Source: Micromonospora sp. NBRC 110009 (lineage in GTDB: Bacteria; Actinomycetota; Actinomycetes; Mycobacteriales; Micromonosporaceae). From it: a stretch of 64,000 nt of DNA. This document shows positions 56,383-64,000 of the stretch, piece after piece. Below the pieces are notes generated by a model, which saw only the letters and a list, made by a program, of their open reading frames with translations, was not told the origin of the DNA and did no database searches. Position 1 is the stretch's first letter, and every line of letters starts with the position of its first letter. The stretch is taken from assembly GCF_030518795.1 (NCBI RefSeq), contig NZ_CP130427.1, positions 3,720,001-3,784,000 on the forward strand, written 5' to 3'. The translations under genes and the position numbers were made by a program.

Positions 56383-56413
56383 ACCGCCGGCCCCGGATCC
56401 CGGGGCCGGCGGT
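56383..56413 (+). terminator. Terminator after era
   Basis: A 14-bp perfect stem (56383-56396 and 56400-56413) closes a 3-base loop. It lies 12 bases after the era stop and no T-run follows. It probably ends the ribosome-maturation operon. Confidence 0.8.
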
Positions 56414-56559
56414 CCGCGTTCCGGGGTCCGGACGGCTGGTCGGAATCAGCCAGCTTTATGGGAAGTTTCACTTTTGACCCCCGCCTGTGAACCGTTTCGT
56501 CGCGCCGGGTCGGAGGGTAGGGGAACGTGGAACCCGCCCCCGGACATAGATGCAGGCTG

Positions 56560-57726
56560 ATGCGAAACCGATACCTTGACCTGCTCCGCTTCCTGGCCAT
56601 CGTCCGAGTCGTCGTCTATCACGTGACGGGCTACGCCGCGCTCACGCTGGTGTTCCCGGCCATGTCGGTGATGTTCGCGCTCGCCGGCTCGCTGATGGCC
56701 GCCTCGCTGGACCGGACCGGGGTACCGGCGGTGCTGCGCCGGCTGCGTCGCCTGCTGCCGTCGCTCTGGGTGCTCGCCGCCATCTTCGTGCCGGCCATGC
56801 TGCTCACCGGGCTGCCGCTCACCCCGAAGGTGCTGCTCTGGCTCTTCCCGGTCAGCGACCCGCCGGCCAACTACTGGGGCGGCCTGGCCCTGAGCCCGAT
56901 CTGGTACCTGCGGGACTACCTCTGGTTCGTGCTCGCCTCGCCGCTCGTCCTCTGGCTGTTCCGGCGGGCCCCGCTGCCCACCCTCCTCGCCCCGTACGCG
57001 CTGCTCGCGACGATCGAGTTCGGCATCTTCCCGGACGCCCCAACCGTGCTCCGCGAGTTCGGCCTGTACTTCGGCGCCTGGCTGCTCGGCTTCGCCCACC
57101 ACGACGGCCTGCTGCGCCGGATGCGCAACCGGGTGCTGGTGCCCACCGCGCTGGTCCTCGGCGCCGCCGGCCTGTCCTGGATCTTCACCCACCCCGGCCC
57201 GCGCGGCTACGACCTGAACGACATCCACCTCGGCAACGCGCTCTGGTCCGCGGCGTTCATCCTGGTGGCGATCGGCCGGGCGCCGGCCGAGGCGGCCTGG
57301 GTCGACCGCAACCGGGTGCTGAGCCGGGCGGTCACCGTGCTGAACCGGCGCGCGCTCACCATCTACATGTGGCACATGCCCTTCGTGGTGGCGCTCACCC
57401 CGCTGGTCGGCCTGGTCGGCTGGTCGCCGCGCTACCCGCTCGGCCTCGCCATCCGGGTGGTGCTGGTGTTCGCGCTCGTCGGTGTGGTCACCCTGCTGGT
57501 CGGCTGGGTGGAGGACATGGCCGCCCGGCGTACCTCGGAACTGGTCCCCGGCCGGGCCCGGCGGACGCTGGCCGAGCGGGCGGCGGCCGCCCCCGCCAGC
57601 CCCGCCCCGGCCGGCGCCGAGACCGAGCTGGTCGCCGCCGGCGCGGGAGCCGCCCGTGCCGCCGCCCCCCACATCCCCGCCCCGCGCATCCCCGCCCCCG
57701 CCGACCACGCCCCCAGAGGGGCCTGA
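56560..57726 (+). CDS. Acyltransferase 3 family membrane protein
   Basis: This 388-residue protein has about ten hydrophobic segments and the acyltransferase-3 pattern: RYLDLLRFLAIVRVVVYHVTG (with the conserved R/H), LSPIWYLRDYLWF, and WHMPFVV. A Pro/Ala-rich tail (about 330-388) is disordered. Such enzymes O-acylate polysaccharides or secondary metabolites. The ATG at 56560 is used; a GTG at 56527 is possible. Its target is unknown. It converges with the DUF4097 lipoprotein gene. Confidence 0.85.
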   Translation: MRNRYLDLLRFLAIVRVVVYHVTGYAALTLVFPAMSVMFALAGSLMAASLDRTGVPAVLRRLRRLLPSLWVLAAIFVPAMLLTGLPLTPKVLLWLFPVSDPPANYWGGLALSPIWYLRDYLWFVLASPLVLWLFRRAPLPTLLAPYALLATIEFGIFPDAPTVLREFGLYFGAWLLGFAHHDGLLRRMRNRVLVPTALVLGAAGLSWIFTHPGPRGYDLNDIHLGNALWSAAFILVAIGRAPAEAAWVDRNRVLSRAVTVLNRRALTIYMWHMPFVVALTPLVGLVGWSPRYPLGLAIRVVLVFALVGVVTLLVGWVEDMAARRTSELVPGRARRTLAERAAAAPASPAPAGAETELVAAGAGAARAAAPHIPAPRIPAPADHAPRGA

Positions 57727-57761
57727 TTCCGTGCCTCAGCGCGGATCTTGGGGCGGGTGGG

Positions 57762-58559
57762 TCAGCGCCGGATGATGGTGACGTTGCCGCTGGTGGTGGC
57801 CACATCCAGCAGCAGGGACGCGGTCGGGTCGTCGCGTACGCCGCCGAGGTCGGTGTCGCCGGACTGGGCGCTCGCGCGCACCTGGTACCGGTCCTCGGGC
57901 ACGGCCAGGTCGATGTCGCCGCTGGCGGCCCGCAACCGCACCGGGGCCGGCTGGTCCAGCTCGACGGTGACGTTGCCCGAGGTGACCTCCGCGTCCACCG
58001 CCGCGACCAGCCGCCGCGCGTCCACGTTGCCGGAGGTGGCCCGCAGCCGGACCGCACCGGCGGCGTCGACCACCTCGATGTTGCCCGAGGTGGTCGCGGC
58101 GCGGACCTCGCCGCGCGCCCCGCTCACGCTGATGTCACCGGAGCGCAGGGTGTAGTCCACTGTGCCGACCTGCACCAGATCGACGTTGCCGGAGCTGCTC
58201 TCGCCGCGTACCGCGACGCCCTCGGGGGCGGTCACCTCGTAGGAGACGCTGCACCGGGGGCCGCAGTCGGTGTCGAGGACCAGCTCCTCGCCGCTGATCT
58301 CGTAGCGGGTGTCGGGCTGCGCGCCCTGGTAGCGGACGACCCGCTTGATCCGCACCTGCGGCGCGGTGCCGGAGGCGTGGACCGTGACGTCGCCGGAGCC
58401 ACCGGGGCGGACCGTGATCCGGGTGATCTTCACGGCCTCGGTGTTGTCGTAGTCGAGCCGGCGGAACGACAGGGTGTCACACCCGGCGAGGAGGATCAGG
58501 GTGGTTGCCGCGCCGACGGCGACGGCGCTCCGGTGTGCAGCCTTGGGGTGTGCAGCCAT
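57762..58559 (-). CDS. DUF4097 lipoprotein (adhesin-like beta-solenoid)
   Basis: This 265-residue exported lipoprotein has a signal with lipobox LLAGC (Cys27). The mature part shows repeated SGDV, SGNV and SGDI turns (SSSGNVDL, RSGDISV, TSGNIEV, TSGNVDA, ASGDIDL, TTSGNVTI), a right-handed beta-solenoid typical of DUF4097. Family members bind or sense at the envelope; function is unknown. It is divergent from recO with 102 bases between starts. Confidence 0.87.
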   Translation of the reverse strand: MAAHPKAAHRSAVAVGAATTLILLAGCDTLSFRRLDYDNTEAVKITRITVRPGGSGDVTVHASGTAPQVRIKRVVRYQGAQPDTRYEISGEELVLDTDCGPRCSVSYEVTAPEGVAVRGESSSGNVDLVQVGTVDYTLRSGDISVSGARGEVRAATTSGNIEVVDAAGAVRLRATSGNVDARRLVAAVDAEVTSGNVTVELDQPAPVRLRAASGDIDLAVPEDRYQVRASAQSGDTDLGGVRDDPTASLLLDVATTSGNVTIIRR

Positions 58560-58661
58560 GGTGAGCACCGTAGGACCGGTCGGCCCGGCCGCACATCGGG
58601 GTTTGTCCGTTGGTCCACCCCGAACCGACCCTGAGATCGCACCCCGAGGGAGAATGACCGA

Positions 58662-59537
58662 GTGGCCGGATACCGCCGACAGCTCTACCGCGACGACGCG
58701 GTGGTGCTGCGCGTGCAGAAGCTGGGCGAGTCCGACCGGATCATCACCCTGCTCACCCGCCGGCACGGCCGGCTGCGCGCGGTGGCCCGCGGCGTACGGC
58801 GCACCACCAGCAAGTTCGGCGCCCGGCTGGAGCCGTTCGGGCACGTCGACCTCCAGCTCGCCGGCGACCCCAAGGGCAACCACGGCAGCTCGCTGCACAC
58901 CATCAGCCAGGTCGAGGGGATCGACCTCTACGGCAAGCGGTTCCTCGGCGACTACCCCCGCTACACGGCGGCCAGCGCGATCGCCGAGACCGCCGAGCGG
59001 CTCACCCCGATCGAGCGGGAGCCCTCGCTGCGGCTGTTCCAGCTCACCCTCGGCGCGTTGCGCTCGCTGGCCCGCGGCGATCACGCCACCACGCTGGTGC
59101 TCGACGCCTACCTGCTGCGCGGGATGGCGTTCGCCGGCTGGGCGCCGGCGCTGACCGCGTGCGCGGTCTGCGGCACCCCGGGAAAGCACCGGGCGTTCTC
59201 CGTGCCGGCGGGCGGCGCGGTCTGCCCGGACTGCCGCCCGCCCGGCGCGGCCCACCCCGCCCCGGCCACCATCGACCTGATGTCCGCGCTCACCACCGGC
59301 AACTGGGCGTATGCCGACGCCACCGAGACCGGCGTACGCCGGGAGTGCAGTGGCCTGGTCGCGGCGCACCTCCAGTGGCACCTGGAACGCGCGCTACGCT
59401 CGCTGCCGCTGGTCGACCGGGGTGCCCCGGCGTCCGGCGCGGTCCCGCCGCCCGGCGGCGCGGGGCCGGGTGTGGTCCCGCCGCGCACCGGCGCCGGGCC
59501 CGCCGCCGCTGGTGTGAACAGGGAGATGACCGAGTGA
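58662..59537 (+). CDS. recO: DNA repair protein RecO
   Basis: RecO loads RecA with RecR in the RecFOR route. The 291-residue product has an N-terminal OB fold ([20 protein letters not shown]) and a helical part. A zinc finger follows with C-x2-C (CAVCG) and C-x2-C (CPDCR), then a long Gly/Pro-rich tail after residue 250. The tail is unusual in length but it ends in the uppS overlap. GTG start. recO-uppS is the standard actinobacterial pair. Confidence 0.95.
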   Translation: MAGYRRQLYRDDAVVLRVQKLGESDRIITLLTRRHGRLRAVARGVRRTTSKFGARLEPFGHVDLQLAGDPKGNHGSSLHTISQVEGIDLYGKRFLGDYPRYTAASAIAETAERLTPIEREPSLRLFQLTLGALRSLARGDHATTLVLDAYLLRGMAFAGWAPALTACAVCGTPGKHRAFSVPAGGAVCPDCRPPGAAHPAPATIDLMSALTTGNWAYADATETGVRRECSGLVAAHLQWHLERALRSLPLVDRGAPASGAVPPPGGAGPGVVPPRTGAGPAAAGVNREMTE

Positions 59538-60346
59538 TCCGATCGATGAGGGCCGGCCGGCGCGAGCCGGTGCCACCGACCCCGCACCCCTCCGGCGCCC
59601 GGCCGCCGGCGCTGCCGTCCGACGCGTTGCCGAAGCACATCGCCGTGGTGATGGACGGCAACGGCCGCTGGGCCAAGGAGCGCGGGCTGCCCCGCACCAA
59701 GGGTCACGAGCAGGGCGAGCACAGCCTCTTCGACACCATCGAGGGCGCCATCGAGATGGGCATCCCCTACCTGTCGGCGTACGCCTTCTCCACCGAGAAC
59801 TGGCGCCGCTCGCCGGACGAGGTCCGCTTCCTGATGGGCTTCAACCGGGACGTCATCCGGCGCCGCCGCGACCAGCTCGTCGACCTGGGCGTCCGGGTGG
59901 TCTGGTCGGGCCGGGCCGGGCGGCTCTGGAAGAGCGTCATCGCCGAGCTGCAGACCGCCGAGGAGATGTCCCGCGGCAACTCGACGCTGACCCTCCAGTT
60001 CTGCGTCAACTACGGCGGCCAGGCGGAGATCGCCGACGCCGCCGCCGCGATCGCCCGCGACGCGGCGGCCGGCCGGATCGACCCGGGCAAGGTCACCGAG
60101 AAGACCATCGCGAAGTACCTCTACCACCCGGAGGTCCCTCCGGTGGACCTCTTCCTGCGCCCCTCCGGTGAGCAGCGCACCTCCAACTTCCTGCTCTGGC
60201 AGACCGCCTACGCGGAGCTGGTCTTCCTCGACACCCTCTGGCCGGACTTCGACCGCCGCCACCTCTGGTACGCCTGCGAGCTCTACGCCCAGCGGGACCG
60301 CCGGTTCGGCGGCGCGCTGCCCAACCCGGTGGCCCCCGAAGTCTGA
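59534..60346 (+). CDS. uppS: Isoprenyl (undecaprenyl/decaprenyl) diphosphate synthase
   Basis: This 270-residue cis-prenyltransferase makes the lipid carrier for cell-wall synthesis. The catalytic Asp41 is in [42 protein letters not shown] and [19 protein letters not shown] follow. The N-terminal extension of about 34 residues is typical in actinobacteria. The GTG at 59534 overlaps the recO stop by 4 bases; an ATG at 59546 is possible. Chain length is not set by sequence alone. Confidence 0.94.
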   Translation: MIRSMRAGRREPVPPTPHPSGARPPALPSDALPKHIAVVMDGNGRWAKERGLPRTKGHEQGEHSLFDTIEGAIEMGIPYLSAYAFSTENWRRSPDEVRFLMGFNRDVIRRRRDQLVDLGVRVVWSGRAGRLWKSVIAELQTAEEMSRGNSTLTLQFCVNYGGQAEIADAAAAIARDAAAGRIDPGKVTEKTIAKYLYHPEVPPVDLFLRPSGEQRTSNFLLWQTAYAELVFLDTLWPDFDRRHLWYACELYAQRDRRFGGALPNPVAPEV

Positions 60347-60415
60347 GGTCAGGCTTACCGAAGCGATGTGCTGGGTACGAATACGGACAGCAGACGATCG
60401 CGGAGGTGAACCCAC

Positions 60416-60601
60416 ATGATTCAGAAGCGGATCGCGCAGTGGGCGGTCATGGCGGTCGCCGTGCCGCTGGCGGCGGCCGGCGCGCGCCGGCTCAGCCACA
60501 CCCTGGAGGCCCGTCGCGGCCCGACCGGGGTCAGCCGACTGCTCACCAAGGGCGCCGACATGCTCCGGCCGCAGAAGGCGAAGCGCCGTCGGTTCTGGTG
60601 A
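60416..60601 (+). CDS. Small hypothetical membrane-associated protein
   Basis: This 61-residue basic protein has one hydrophobic segment (AQWAVMAVAVPLAAAG, about 7-22) and a basic C-terminus (KAKRRRFW). It has GGAGGTGA upstream of the ATG, so translation is likely. It resembles short unnamed proteins downstream of uppS in Micromonosporaceae; no function is known. Confidence 0.6.
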   Translation: MIQKRIAQWAVMAVAVPLAAAGARRLSHTLEARRGPTGVSRLLTKGADMLRPQKAKRRRFW

Positions 60602-60741
60602 CGCGACGGCCCGCCGCAGCGTCGCGGTGGACCGTTCCGCGGGCGCCCCGCATCCGGCTTTTCGGCCGGGGGCGGGGCGCCCGCGCGTACGATCGGGCGC
60701 AGGGCGCGCCGCCGGGACGCGCCCGCCACGGGGGTGGAGGA

Positions 60742-60966
60742 ATGCACGATCTCCGGTACAAGATGATCATGGCGTTGAACGCGGCCGACCTGGGCGACCC
60801 GATCTGCGAACAGGTCGCCGAGATCTGCGCGGAGATCGCCGAGCAGCACTGCGCCGAGCTCGGGCACCAGCCCGCGGTGCGCTCCGGCGAGATCGCCGAG
60901 CTGGGGGCCACCGGCGAGCCGGCGCTGACCTGGGCCCCCGTTGAGACCGGGCAGCGTGCCTGGTGA
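60742..60966 (+). CDS. Hypothetical small acidic protein
   Basis: This 74-residue protein has MHDLRYKMIMALNAADLGDPICEQVAEICAE, predicted helical, with Cys at 22, 29 and 37. GGAGG lies shortly before the ATG. It overlaps the pirin gene by 4 bases (GTGA), so the two are translated together. I do not recognise a family. Cys spacing (C-x6-C-x7-C) might hold a metal or disulfide. Confidence 0.55.
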   Translation: MHDLRYKMIMALNAADLGDPICEQVAEICAEIAEQHCAELGHQPAVRSGEIAELGATGEPALTWAPVETGQRAW

Positions 60967-61730
60967 CGGGGGTCGCCCCCGCTCCGGCGGTGGACGTCCG
61001 CCGGTCCGCGGACCGATTTCACACCCGGCTCTCCTGGCTCGATTCGAAGCACTCCTTCTCGTTCTCCCGGCACTATGACCCGGCCAACGTTCATCACGGC
61101 CTGCTGCTGGTCAACAACGACGACGTGGTGCACCCGGGCACCGGCTTCGAGACCCATCCGCACGTCGACATGGAGATCGTCACCTGGGTGCTGCGCGGCT
61201 CGCTGGTGCACCAGGACTCGACCGGCCACTCCGGCGTGATCTATCCCGGGCTGGCCCAGCGGATGAGCGCCGGCACGGGCATCCTGCACTCGGAGAAGAA
61301 CGACTCCTGGCGGCTGGAGGGTAGCGCCCCGCACAGCGATCCGGTCCACTTCGTCCAGATGTGGGTGCTCCCCGACGAGGAGGGTGTCGACCCCGGCTAC
61401 GAGCAGCTGGAGATCGGCGATGAGCTGCTGCGCGGCGGACTCGTCCCGGTCGCGTCCGGCATGGACCGGTACGACGGCGCCTCCGCCATCCGGATCCGCA
61501 ACCGGTACGCCACCCTGCACGCCGCCCGGCTCGCCCCCGGCGACGAGGTGAACCTTCCCGACGCGCCCTTCCTGCACCTCTACGTACCCAGCGGAGCGGT
61601 GAGCCTCGAGGGGCACGGGCGGCTCGGCGAGGGGGACGCGGCCCGGATCACCATGACCGGTGGCCAACGGGTGTCCGCCAGCGAGCCGGCGGAGATCCTG
61701 GTCTGGGAGATGCATGCCACCCTCGCCTGA
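60963..61730 (+). CDS. Pirin family protein
   Basis: This 255-residue double cupin has HPHVDMEIVTWVLRGSLVHQDSTG and RMSAGTGILHSEKND, where the first His/His/His/Glu set binds Fe. The C-terminal cupin (PDAPFLHLYVPSGAVSLEGHGRL) lacks metal ligands, as in pirins. Bacterial pirins act as redox-sensitive regulators or quercetin-type dioxygenases. The GTG start overlaps the previous stop. It converges with the 6-phosphogluconate dehydrogenase gene. Confidence 0.9.
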   Translation: MTGVAPAPAVDVRRSADRFHTRLSWLDSKHSFSFSRHYDPANVHHGLLLVNNDDVVHPGTGFETHPHVDMEIVTWVLRGSLVHQDSTGHSGVIYPGLAQRMSAGTGILHSEKNDSWRLEGSAPHSDPVHFVQMWVLPDEEGVDPGYEQLEIGDELLRGGLVPVASGMDRYDGASAIRIRNRYATLHAARLAPGDEVNLPDAPFLHLYVPSGAVSLEGHGRLGEGDAARITMTGGQRVSASEPAEILVWEMHATLA

Positions 61731-61796
61731 TGTCGCCGCGACGGCACGCTGAGCCGATGTCCGGCCAGCGTCGCAGGCCCGTCGGGCGGCTGCGCC

Positions 61797-63239
61797 TCAC
61801 GCCTCCACTTCGGAGCGGTCGCCCGCCCACAACGTGTGGAACGACCCCTCTCGGTCCACCCGCCGGTAGGTGTGCGCCCCGAAGTCGTCCCGGAGGCCCT
61901 GGATCAGCGCGGCCGGCAGCCGCTCCGCGCGCAGGCCGTCGAAGAAGGCCAGCGACGACGAGAAGGCCGGGGCCGGCACGCCCGCCCGGGCCGCGTCGGC
62001 CACCACCCGCCGCCAGGCCGGCACCCCGGCGTTGACCCGGTCGGCGAACCACGGGGCCACCAGCAGCGTGGGCAGCTCCGGCTCGGCGTCGTACGCCTCC
62101 CGGATCCGGTCCAGGAAGCGGGCCCGGATGATGCAGCCGCCCCGCCAGATGGTAGCGGTGCCGCCCAGGTCGATGTCCCACTCGTACTCCCGGCTGCCGG
62201 CCCGGATGTGGTCGAAGCCCTGCGCGTACGCGACGATCTTGCTGGCCAGCAGCGCGCGCCGGACGTCCTCGACGAAGGTCTCCCGGTCGTCGACCTGCCA
62301 CTTCTCGCCCGCGTCGGGGAAGGCGCGGCGGGCGGCCGCCCGCTGGTCGGCGTGCCCGGACAGCGACCGGGCGAAGGTGGCCTCGGCAATGCCGGTGATC
62401 GGGATGCCCAGGTCGAGCGCGCTCTGCACGGTCCACCGGCCGGTGCCCTTCTGCTCGGCCTGGTCGAGCACGACGTCTACGAAGGGGCGGCCGGTCGCCG
62501 CGTCGGTGTGCGCCAGCACGTCGGCGGTGATCTCGATGAGGAAGGACTCCAGCTCGCCGCCGTTCCACTCCCGGAAGATCTCCGCGAGCTCCGCCGGGCT
62601 CGCCGACAAGCCGGCCCGCAGCAGGTCGTACGCCTCGGCGATGAGCTGCATGTCGGCGTACTCGATGCCGTTGTGGACCATCTTCACGAAGTGGCCGGCG
62701 CCGTCCGGGCCGATGTGCCGGCAGCACGGGACGCCGTCCACCTGCGCCGCGATCTTTTCGAAGATCGGGCCGAGCTTCCGGTAGGACTCGGCCGAGCCGC
62801 CCGGCATGATGCTCGGGCCGTGCAGCGCGCCCTCCTCGCCGCCGGAGACGCCGGTGCCGACGAAGTGCAGCCCGTGCCCGCGCAGCGCCTCCTCCCGGCG
62901 GCGGGTGTCGGCGAAGTGCGCGTTGCCGCAGTCGACCACGATGTCCCCCGCCTCCAGCAGCGGAACCAGTTCGTCGATCACCGCGTCGGTGGGGGCACCC
63001 GCCTTCACCATGACGATCACCGCGCGGGGCCGCTCCAGCGAGGCGACGAAGTCCGCGAGGGACTCCGACGGCACGAAGGCGCCCTCGTCGCCGTGCTCGG
63101 CCATTAGGCGGCGGGTGCGTTCGGGCGAGCGGTTGTGCAGCGCCACGGTGAAGCCGTTGCGGGCCAGGTTCCGGGCCAGGTTGCGGCCCATCACCGCCAG
63201 CCCGGTGACCCCGATCTGCGCCGTCGCCTGCTCTGCCAT
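61797..63239 (-). CDS. gnd: 6-phosphogluconate dehydrogenase (NADP, decarboxylating)
   Basis: This 480-residue enzyme makes ribulose 5-phosphate in the pentose phosphate pathway. It has GVTGLAVMGRNLARNLARNG for NADP, VSGGEEGALHGPSIMPGG and the active KMVHNGIEY. DQAEQKGTGRWTVQSALDLGIP also matches. This is the long (about 480) class. The ATG at 63239 has GAGGAGAGG at 10-base distance; GTG 63251 is possible. It is on the opposite strand from pirin. Confidence 0.95.
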   Translation of the reverse strand: MAEQATAQIGVTGLAVMGRNLARNLARNGFTVALHNRSPERTRRLMAEHGDEGAFVPSESLADFVASLERPRAVIVMVKAGAPTDAVIDELVPLLEAGDIVVDCGNAHFADTRRREEALRGHGLHFVGTGVSGGEEGALHGPSIMPGGSAESYRKLGPIFEKIAAQVDGVPCCRHIGPDGAGHFVKMVHNGIEYADMQLIAEAYDLLRAGLSASPAELAEIFREWNGGELESFLIEITADVLAHTDAATGRPFVDVVLDQAEQKGTGRWTVQSALDLGIPITGIAEATFARSLSGHADQRAAARRAFPDAGEKWQVDDRETFVEDVRRALLASKIVAYAQGFDHIRAGSREYEWDIDLGGTATIWRGGCIIRARFLDRIREAYDAEPELPTLLVAPWFADRVNAGVPAWRRVVADAARAGVPAPAFSSSLAFFDGLRAERLPAALIQGLRDDFGAHTYRRVDREGSFHTLWAGDRSEVEA

Positions 63240-63347
63240 GCGTACCGCCACCTCTCCTCGGGCTGCCCGTGCTGCGACCGTATCGCGGCCGGTGCGGGGC
63301 CGGGCCCGGACGTCGACGCCGGGTGAGGCTGCGGTGGCGGCGTGTCC

Positions 63348-63644
63348 TCAGCCCTCCGCGAGGCGGGCCTCGACGTGGGCGACCTTCGCGGTCATGGCGT
63401 CGGTGACCCCGGGACGGAGGTCGGCCTTGAGCACCAGGCTGACCCGGGGCGCCTGCGCGGCGACCGTGTCCACCGCCCGCTTCACCACGGCCATCACCTC
63501 GTCCCAGTCGCCTTCGACGGTGGTGAACATGGCGTCGGTCCGGTTGGGCAGGCCGGACTCGCGGACCACCCGGACGGCGTCGGTGACCAGGTCGCCGACG
63601 GACTCACCCACGCCGAGCGGGGTGATCGAGAACGCGATCAGCAT
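63348..63644 (-). CDS. MTH1187-type thiamine-binding family protein
   Basis: This 98-residue protein has [54 protein letters not shown] and [17 protein letters not shown], the DUF77/MTH1187 fold. Members bind thiamine or related pyrimidines and form tetramers. The site is plain but function in vivo is unknown. It is upstream of gnd on the same strand with about 100 bases between. Confidence 0.88.
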   Translation of the reverse strand: MLIAFSITPLGVGESVGDLVTDAVRVVRESGLPNRTDAMFTTVEGDWDEVMAVVKRAVDTVAAQAPRVSLVLKADLRPGVTDAMTAKVAHVEARLAEG

Positions 63645-63883
63645 GCCGCCGATCGTGCCAGTAATTCGGCTGCGGGTGGCGGCGGCGATGGGTTAGCGTG
63701 CCGGTATGCGTAACTGACGCCCCTCTTCCGAGCCCCGGTCCGCCGCCCTTCGCGCTGCGGACCCGTCCGCTCCGGGCGTCCGCATCCTCCGCCGCCGTCA
63801 TCGCGTCGTCTCTCCTGATCGGACCGCCCAGGGCCTGCCCGCTCGCCGCGCCACCCGGCGCCCAGACAGTCAGGAGGCAGCGT

Positions 63884-64000
63884 ATGCCCGCCAAGCGCAA
63901 TCCGAAGAAGTCCCGCAAGGTCTCGTCGACGCCGGCCCTGGTGGACGTCACCCCACCGGACCTCGACATGGTCCCGCCGGTCACCGTGCCGGCGTCGACC
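63884..64000 (+). CDS. N-terminus of an unidentified protein (cut by window edge)
   Basis: The reading frame starts with a basic region (MPAKRNPKKSRKVS) and runs off the window after 39 residues (Pro/Val-rich: VDVTPPDLDMVPPVT). CAGGAGG precedes the ATG with good spacing, so it is a real start. The function cannot be judged from this much. Confidence 0.6.
   Translation, partial: MPAKRNPKKSRKVSSTPALVDVTPPDLDMVPPVTVPAST

Noticed and set aside
63706..63717. Four-codon frame ATG-CGT-AAC-TGA upstream of the last gene
   Set aside because: It resembles a leader peptide but has no clear ribosome site, and nothing downstream supports attenuation.

Overview
The window is a high-GC actinobacterial chromosome segment, most likely from Micromonospora or a close relative in the Micromonosporaceae. 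The reasons are the base composition, frequent GTG starts (one TTG), many 1- or 4-base stop/start overlaps, a DUF397 gene, and the backbone rplU-rpmA-obg ... nadD-rsfS-gpgP-like ... comEA-comEC ... holA-rpsT-lepA ... hemW-hrcA-dnaJ-rsmE ... phoH-ybeY-corC-like-era ... recO-uppS. The same relative gene order is known from Mycobacterium and Streptomyces. The species call is inference; no rRNA or tRNA was seen.

Layout. 1-2042: ribosomal proteins L21 (cut by the window edge) and L27, then the GTPase Obg. 2113-18646: a long accessory block where many actinobacteria carry proB-proA. It holds an acetyltransferase, small membrane and envelope-stress proteins (DUF6766, DUF4383, holin-X, DUF3618), a SRPBCC protein with a zinc alcohol dehydrogenase, an HPP membrane protein, a molybdopterin oxidoreductase that lacks its N-terminal Fe-S cysteines, a CYP152-type peroxygenase P450, DUF397, an M1 aminopeptidase, a flavin monooxygenase and a PadR repressor with a candidate operator. 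18799-22936: nadD, rsfS, a phosphoglycerate-mutase-like phosphatase, DegV, an SDR and an alpha/beta hydrolase. 22937-25350: acquired-looking DNA with two small Cys-rich genes, an AlpA-like HTH gene divergent from them across a strong palindrome, transposase debris, and an IS110-family element with a structured 5' region. 25418-35715: comEA-comEC, a glycosyltransferase, holA, rpsT, a phosphotransferase, DUF4240 and lepA. 36010-36838: a tandem duplication of a GlsB/YeaQ-type membrane gene with its promoter block and terminator. 37068-40170: a carbohydrate ABC importer without its own ATPase, behind a palindromic operator candidate.

40206-47725: MOSC protein, lysozyme-like protein, enoyl-CoA hydratase, hemW, DUF4870, then CIRCE-hrcA-dnaJ-rsmE. 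47877-49274: a complete ISL3-family element with 8-bp target duplications, sitting at the exact dyad centre of a 48-bp palindrome. 49411-61730: SDR, HIT, serine hydrolase, phoH-ybeY-CBS protein-deaminase-like-era, an acyltransferase, DUF4097 lipoprotein, recO-uppS, small proteins and pirin. 61797-64000: 6-phosphogluconate dehydrogenase, a thiamine-binding-type protein and the start of an unidentified gene.

The backbone genes serve ribosome assembly (Obg, RsfS, YbeY, Era, RsmE, LepA), DNA uptake and repair (ComEA, ComEC, HolA, RecO), the heat-shock circuit (HrcA, DnaJ) and cell-wall lipid carrier synthesis (UppS). The most distinctive items are the ISL3 insertion into a palindrome, the IS110 element with a possible bridge RNA, the cluster-less molybdoenzyme, the homogenised GlsB duplication and the PadR and ABC-importer operator candidates.
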